Assembly (NCBI RefSeq): GCF_001440475.1
Contig: NZ_LLYB01000125.1
Location: 161,469 to 196,719, forward strand
Origin: Bradyrhizobium lablabi
Lineage (GTDB): Bacteria > Pseudomonadota > Alphaproteobacteria > Rhizobiales > Xanthobacteraceae
Length of the DNA stretch: 35,251 nucleotides
Reading direction: 5' to 3'
Part shown: positions 31,228-35,251 of the stretch, piece after piece
How the letters are laid out: the number at the start of each line of letters is the position of its first letter
Numbering within the stretch: position 1 is the first letter of the stretch
Program-made: the position numbers and the translations under genes
Notes under the pieces: model-generated
Databases searched by the model: none
What the model saw: the letters and a program-made list of their open reading frames with translations, nothing else
Told to the model about the DNA's origin: nothing

Positions 31228-33925
31228 GGATACCGGCCTGCAGATAGTGGAGGTTTGCGTAACGCCCGTTCGAGCGGATCAGCTCATCATGGCTGCCGTC
31301 CTCGACGATGCGGCCATGCTCGAGCGTGATGATCCGGTTCGCATTGCGCACGGTCGAGAGCCGATGAGCGATAACGAACACTGTCCTTCCGGCGGCAATG
31401 CGCTTCATGTTCTGCTGGATGGCGCGCTCGCTTTCGTAATCGAGCGCGCTGGTCGCTTCGTCGAGGATCAGGATGCGCGGGTCGGTAATGAGTGCACGCG
31501 CAATGGCGACACGCTGGCGTTGCCCGCCGGACAGGCTGCTGCCGCGTTCGCCGACGACGGTGTCGTAGCCCTCGGGCAGTTCCAGGATGAAGTCGTGAGC
31601 GCCGGCGAGCGATGCTGCCTCGATGACACGCTCCATCGGCATGGCTGGATCGGCCAGCGCGATGTTCTCGCGTATCGAGCGATTGAACAGAACGTTCTCC
31701 TGGAGAACGACGCCAATCTGGCGCCGCAGCCAGGTCAGATCGACCATCGCGAGATCGACGCCGTCGACCAGCACGCGTCCGCTCTCCGGCACGTAGAGAC
31801 GCTGGACCAGCTTGGTGATGGTGCTCTTGCCCGAGCCGGACGAGCCGACGATGCCGACGACCTGGCCAGGTTGGACGTTGAATGAGACGTTGTGCAGCAC
31901 TTCGGGTCCGTCGATGCGGTAGCGGAACGTCGCATGCTCGAACGTCACCTGCCCGCGGATCGGCGGCAGTGCTGCCCGGCCCGGATTGAAGCTCGGTTCC
32001 GGGATGGTGTTGAGGATGTCACCGAGGCGATCGATCGACAGACGGGCCTGATGAAAATCCTGCCACATCTGCGCGAGCCGCAGCACCGGCATGCTCACGC
32101 GCCCGGCAAGCATGTTGAATGCGACCAGTTCGCCGACGGTGAGATCGCCACCGATCACAAGCCGGGCACCGAAGTAGAGGGTTGCCGCGACGACCAGCTT
32201 GTTGATCATCTGGACCGCCTGGCTTGCGGTGTTGTTCAGGCTCAACACGCGGAAGCTCGCGCCGACATAGCCGGCGAGCTGCTCCTCCCACCGGCGCTGC
32301 ATCTGCGGCTCGACCGCCATGGCCTTCAGCGTCTCGACGCCGGTGACGCTCTCGACCAGGAAGGCCTGGTTTTCGGAGCCCCGGTTGAATTTCTCATCGA
32401 GGCGCCGACGGAACAGCGGCGCGGCGCCCGCGGAAATGCCGATGTAGAACGGGAATGAGGCCAGAACGATCAGCGTCAACGTCGTCGAGTAGTAGAACAT
32501 TACGGCTACGAAGACGACGGTGAACAACAGGTCGATCACGAGCGTAAGCGCCGAGCTCGTCAGGAACTGGCGGATATTCTCCAGCTCGCGGACGCGGGCG
32601 ACGGAATCGCCGACCCGGCGGGCCTGGAAATAGGCGATCGGCAGCGCCATCAAGTGGCGAAACAGCCGGGCGCCGAGCTCGACATCGATGCGGTTCGTGG
32701 TGTGCGCGAACAGATAGACGCGCAGCGTATCGAGAACGGCCTCGAACACGGTCAGGGCTACGAGGCCTATGATCAGAACGTCGAGCGTACTCATGCTTCG
32801 ATGCACGAGCACCTTGTCGATGACCACCTGGAAAAACAGCGGAGAGATCAGCGCGAAGATCTGAAGGAAGAACGAGGCGACCAGAACTTCACTGAGAAGA
32901 CGGCGATATTTGTGGATCGCGCCGACAAACCAGCCGATATCGAAGCGGCGGGAGAGGTCGCTCAGCGAGGCGCGCCGCGCCATCAGGATGATGTCGCCGT
33001 CCCAGATCGCCTCGAGCTCGGCCTGCGTCATTGCCTCGGGCTGGGGAGACAATGGGCGTTGAACCAGAATCTTGTCGTCGTCGACCTTGCCCAGGATCAG
33101 GAAGCCGCCGTCGCGCAGCAGGGCGATGCCGGGCAGCGGGGTGACCGCAAGCCTGTTCCAGCTCGTCTTCTGTGCCCGGGCCTTCAGCCCGAATTCCTTG
33201 GCGCATCGCAGGATTTCGGTAACACCGAGCTTCGCCGCGCCCATGCGATGCCGGATCTGTTCAGGATCGGCTGCAATGCCATGGCATCGTAACAGGATTG
33301 CCACTGCCACGAGCCCGGACTCGTCCTCGATCTGAGGCACGATGCTCGCAGCCTCGAAATCGGATCTGGTCGCCTGGAGAGTAGTATCGCTTCGTTCGCC
33401 GAAGCACGCACGCATCAATGAATCGCGGGCCCGCATCACGGTATCGCGAGCGCGCGTTACGGGATCGACGGCGCGGCGCGCCAGACCACGCACGGTGACA
33501 CTCATGTCAGCGAAGGCATGGAGCACCTGATCGATGACGTTCTGCGATCCCGTCAGGATCAAACGGCCGTCCCAGATTTCCTCGAATTCAGCGCGCGTCA
33601 TCAGCTCCGGGCGCGTTGCTGTCGGATGCAGCACGAGCGCGCCGTTGTCGTCGACCTTGCCGAGCAGCAGAAACCCGCCATCGCGCAGCGATGCGATTCC
33701 AGGCAGCTGGAGGCTCGCAAGTCGTGTCCAGCGAGTTGTTCGTGAACGGACCTTGACTCCAAACTCGCGCGCGCAACGAACCAACGCGCGGATACCTATC
33801 GTGCTGCTGCCACAGCTATCGCGGAGCTGGTCCGGCTCGGCGTGGACGCCATGAAAGCGCAGGAACAGAGCCAAGGCTCGAAGCCCGTGGTCTGCGGCGT
33901 GGGCATTCCCGTTCTGCATCGCCAT
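31214..33925 (-). CDS. Type I secretion ABC exporter with tandem C39-like domains
   Basis: The 903-residue exporter is about 190 residues longer than HlyB-type proteins (around 700) because the N-terminal C39-like domain occurs twice. CLD1 spans about residues 12-126 and CLD2 about 202-316, with matching segments at an exact offset of 190 (PGIASLRDGGFLLLGKVDD and PGIALLRDGGFLILGKVDD). Both lack the C39 catalytic cysteine (positions read Arg16 and Val206) and the histidine (Gly84 and Gly274), so they bind and do not cut cargo. Residues about 345-620 are the membrane domain with six spans. The ATPase has Walker A GSSGSGKST (near 690), LSGGQRQR (near 800), LILDEATSALD and IAHRLSTV. Confidence 0.93.
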   Translation of the reverse strand: MAMQNGNAHAADHGLRALALFLRFHGVHAEPDQLRDSCGSSTIGIRALVRCAREFGVKVRSRTTRWTRLASLQLPGIASLRDGGFLLLGKVDDNGALVLHPTATRPELMTRAEFEEIWDGRLILTGSQNVIDQVLHAFADMSVTVRGLARRAVDPVTRARDTVMRARDSLMRACFGERSDTTLQATRSDFEAASIVPQIEDESGLVAVAILLRCHGIAADPEQIRHRMGAAKLGVTEILRCAKEFGLKARAQKTSWNRLAVTPLPGIALLRDGGFLILGKVDDDKILVQRPLSPQPEAMTQAELEAIWDGDIILMARRASLSDLSRRFDIGWFVGAIHKYRRLLSEVLVASFFLQIFALISPLFFQVVIDKVLVHRSMSTLDVLIIGLVALTVFEAVLDTLRVYLFAHTTNRIDVELGARLFRHLMALPIAYFQARRVGDSVARVRELENIRQFLTSSALTLVIDLLFTVVFVAVMFYYSTTLTLIVLASFPFYIGISAGAAPLFRRRLDEKFNRGSENQAFLVESVTGVETLKAMAVEPQMQRRWEEQLAGYVGASFRVLSLNNTASQAVQMINKLVVAATLYFGARLVIGGDLTVGELVAFNMLAGRVSMPVLRLAQMWQDFHQARLSIDRLGDILNTIPEPSFNPGRAALPPIRGQVTFEHATFRYRIDGPEVLHNVSFNVQPGQVVGIVGSSGSGKSTITKLVQRLYVPESGRVLVDGVDLAMVDLTWLRRQIGVVLQENVLFNRSIRENIALADPAMPMERVIEAASLAGAHDFILELPEGYDTVVGERGSSLSGGQRQRVAIARALITDPRILILDEATSALDYESERAIQQNMKRIAAGRTVFVIAHRLSTVRNANRIITLEHGRIVEDGSHDELIRSNGRYANLHYLQAGIHDVR

Positions 33926-34001
33926 AATGTTTCAACTCAACCCTTCGCGGCTACCGGCCGCGTTTGATGTTCCTTTTCTGCATTCCCAAACTTTGATGAT
34001 C

Positions 34002-34033
34002 CCGCATCCAGGCGCTGATGCGCCTGGATGCGG
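34002..34033. terminator. Perfect 13-bp hairpin between cargo gene and exporter gene
   Basis: CCGCATCCAGGCG (34002-34014) and CGCCTGGATGCGG (34021-34033) form a perfect 13-bp stem with a six-base loop. It starts nine bases after the stop of the leftward lyase-like gene. No T tract follows on the minus strand, so it may act as a partial terminator or an mRNA-stabilising structure, giving more cargo than exporter transcript. Confidence 0.65.
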
Positions 34034-34041
34034 AAGCACGA

Positions 34042-35251
34042 TCAATGTTGCGGTCTGGTCAGGAACGATGTCTGACCCGCAGTAGCTCCGTTCGACAGGG
34101 GTGCCGCGATCTGACCGGAATCGCCCCGACCCGTGCTGCCGGCCAGATACTGGTTCAGCAACGCATAGCTCTGGCTTGCCAGGCTCGCGGTGGATGTGCC
34201 CGTTGAGCGCGTGTCACTCGTCGCGGTAATCGCCTGCGGCGTCGAGGTAGCAACGCCGCCCCCGATGACGCCCCTGAGTTGGCTCATCAGAGCTGGCGCG
34301 GCGTTCGCCACGGCATTACTGGCCTGATCCTGATTCTGGCTCAGCCAGTTCAGGGCCCGGTCCACCTGCGAGGTCGCGGTCGCGCTTGCGGTCGGCGTTG
34401 GCGTAGATTCAAGACTCCTGCGAGCGTACGAATTCAGGACCGACCCGGCATCGACCTGGGCAGCCGTCAAGGTGATGTTATTCCCCGTGGACGTCCGACT
34501 ACCGAGATTGCTGGTGATCGTCTCGTACGTCGGCAGACCGGTGACGCGTACGCTCATGCGGTCATTGGTATCGGTCGTTGAGACGTTGCCCCCCAAGCTG
34601 ACCAACCCGCCTCTGCCCGTCGCCGACAGCGTGGGACCCGCTACGCTGAGCACGGGCGTGGTCACGGATGGCCTGAGGTTGGTTGGCGTCGTTGGCGTCG
34701 TTGGTGCGGTTGGGGTCGTCGGCGTGGTTGTCCTCGGGGGGGTGACCGGCGAGGGAGACGTGATCGGCGACGTCGGCGTGGTTGGCGACGTAGGTGTGGT
34801 CGGCTGCGCCGGTATGATGGGCCCGGTCGCCCCGGTCGTGATCGTCAAATTTCGGTAATTGGCGGCAACAGTCTGGTTTGCATCGGACTCCCGATAGAGT
34901 CCTTGCGACCAATAGGTGCGAGTCCCATAGCCCAAGGGGCCATTATAATCCACGACCTGCTTGCCATTTACGTAAACGTCCAGATACCCGCTGCTGGTGT
35001 TGTTGAAGCTGCCCTGGAGCTGGATATTATAATACTGGCCACGCTGAATTGGATTGGGATCGGTCCAGAGCGTAATCGTCTTGACGTTTCCCGCAGCATT
35101 GCTGGCGTTCTGGCCCGTGGGGCAATATCTCGCGACAACTTGCAGATGCTCGCCAGCGAGTTGGATTGCGAGGGGAGGCGAGGTAGCCGAACCATTCACG
35201 GAGTCATCATTGTGCATTTCGCCAGTAACAAACCACGATGACGTGTTTGCG
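34042..35251 (-). CDS. Polysaccharide-lyase-like secreted protein, 3' part (probable type I cargo)
   Basis: The frame is open to the window edge, so the gene's start lies outside. At least 403 residues are seen. The first about 140 resemble the end of a heparin-lyase-I-like beta-jelly-roll (SSWFVTGEMHNDD, SPPLAIQLAGEHLQVVARY, GYLDVYVNGKQVVDYNGPLG, then YWSQGLYRESDANQTVAANYRNLTI). A Pro/Thr/Ser linker of about 44 residues follows (coded by 34681-34812), then about 210 residues of Ser/Thr/Gly-rich sequence with no catalytic motif, ending SQSYALLNQYLAGS and FLTRPQH. I see no RTX nonapeptide repeats. Lying directly upstream of the ABC/HlyD genes in the same direction, it is the probable exported substrate, with an uncleaved C-terminal signal. 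Confidence 0.7.
   Translation of the reverse strand, partial: ANTSSWFVTGEMHNDDSVNGSATSPPLAIQLAGEHLQVVARYCPTGQNASNAAGNVKTITLWTDPNPIQRGQYYNIQLQGSFNNTSSGYLDVYVNGKQVVDYNGPLGYGTRTYWSQGLYRESDANQTVAANYRNLTITTGATGPIIPAQPTTPTSPTTPTSPITSPSPVTPPRTTTPTTPTAPTTPTTPTNLRPSVTTPVLSVAGPTLSATGRGGLVSLGGNVSTTDTNDRMSVRVTGLPTYETITSNLGSRTSTGNNITLTAAQVDAGSVLNSYARRSLESTPTPTASATATSQVDRALNWLSQNQDQASNAVANAAPALMSQLRGVIGGGVATSTPQAITATSDTRSTGTSTASLASQSYALLNQYLAGSTGRGDSGQIAAPLSNGATAGQTSFLTRPQH
34681..34812 (-). repeat. Low-complexity coding repeat (Pro-Thr linker)
   Basis: Within the lyase-like gene, short degenerate units coding for PTTPTSP-type repeats give a 44-residue linker. At DNA level the plus strand shows repeated GGCGTCGTTG-like units. 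Such linkers separate a catalytic from a binding or secretion domain in exported enzymes, and their length may vary by slippage. Confidence 0.75.

Noticed and set aside
34042..34680. RTX-type calcium-binding repeats in the secreted protein
   Set aside because: Looked for because of the neighbouring type I exporter. The sequence is Ser/Thr/Gly-rich, but no GGxGxDxxx nonapeptides are present.

Overview
The window looks like chromosome from an alphaproteobacterium of the Bradyrhizobium/Rhodopseudomonas group. This rests on its high GC content, on recognisable gene families, and on a class II aminoacyl-tRNA-synthetase-like protein whose residue layout closely matches the amino acid:carrier protein ligases known from Bradyrhizobium. 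I could not search a database, so the genus is an inference. I saw no rRNA, tRNA, insertion sequence, phage gene or CRISPR array.

Layout. (1) 1-5200: a small membrane protein, then a tungstate/molybdate-type oxyanion uptake locus. A regulator with an excisionase-type helix-turn-helix and a binding-protein-like domain faces an operon of permease, ATPase, TupA-like binding protein, a second ModA-like binding protein and a small exported protein. (2) 5177-12800: mixed housekeeping genes. They are a zinc-ribbon protein, a His/Tyr-rich exported protein with a clear terminator, a lytic transglycosylase, an MFS transporter, an MpaB-type oxygenase, a small membrane protein, a frameshifted Tat-exported substrate-binding protein and a NYN-domain protein. 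(3) 12769-26759: a cupin gene and then a compact, divergently transcribed biosynthetic locus. (4) 27311-29668: three exported proteins, namely a TAXI-type binding protein, an unknown protein and a DsrE-like protein. (5) 29794-35251: a type I secretion system (HlyD adaptor and ABC exporter) behind the 3' part of a probable polysaccharide-lyase-like cargo gene that runs off the window.

The most interesting part is the locus at 13654-26759. The leftward arm has seven co-oriented genes: a flavin acyl-CoA-dehydrogenase homologue, an amino acid:carrier protein ligase, an O-acetylhomoserine-sulfhydrylase-like enzyme, a MetA-like homoserine acyltransferase, a GNAT-like protein, a branched-chain-type aminotransferase and a thiamine-diphosphate enzyme. 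The rightward arm has carrier protein 1, an acyl-CoA-synthetase-like ligase, carrier protein 2, a second adenylate-forming ligase and a short-chain dehydrogenase, with several coding overlaps. Together these genes could load an amino acid and acyl groups onto free-standing carrier proteins, oxidise a tethered intermediate, and build or condense a homoserine-derived, gamma-substituted amino acid. The ligase family is biochemically known, but I know of no assigned product for such a locus.

Other points worth attention: the dehydrogenase homologue appears to lack the catalytic glutamate at both usual positions; the MetA homologue lacks the usual acyl-donor motif; the type I exporter carries two tandem, catalytically dead C39-like domains; and a perfect 13-bp hairpin lies between the exporter and its likely cargo.
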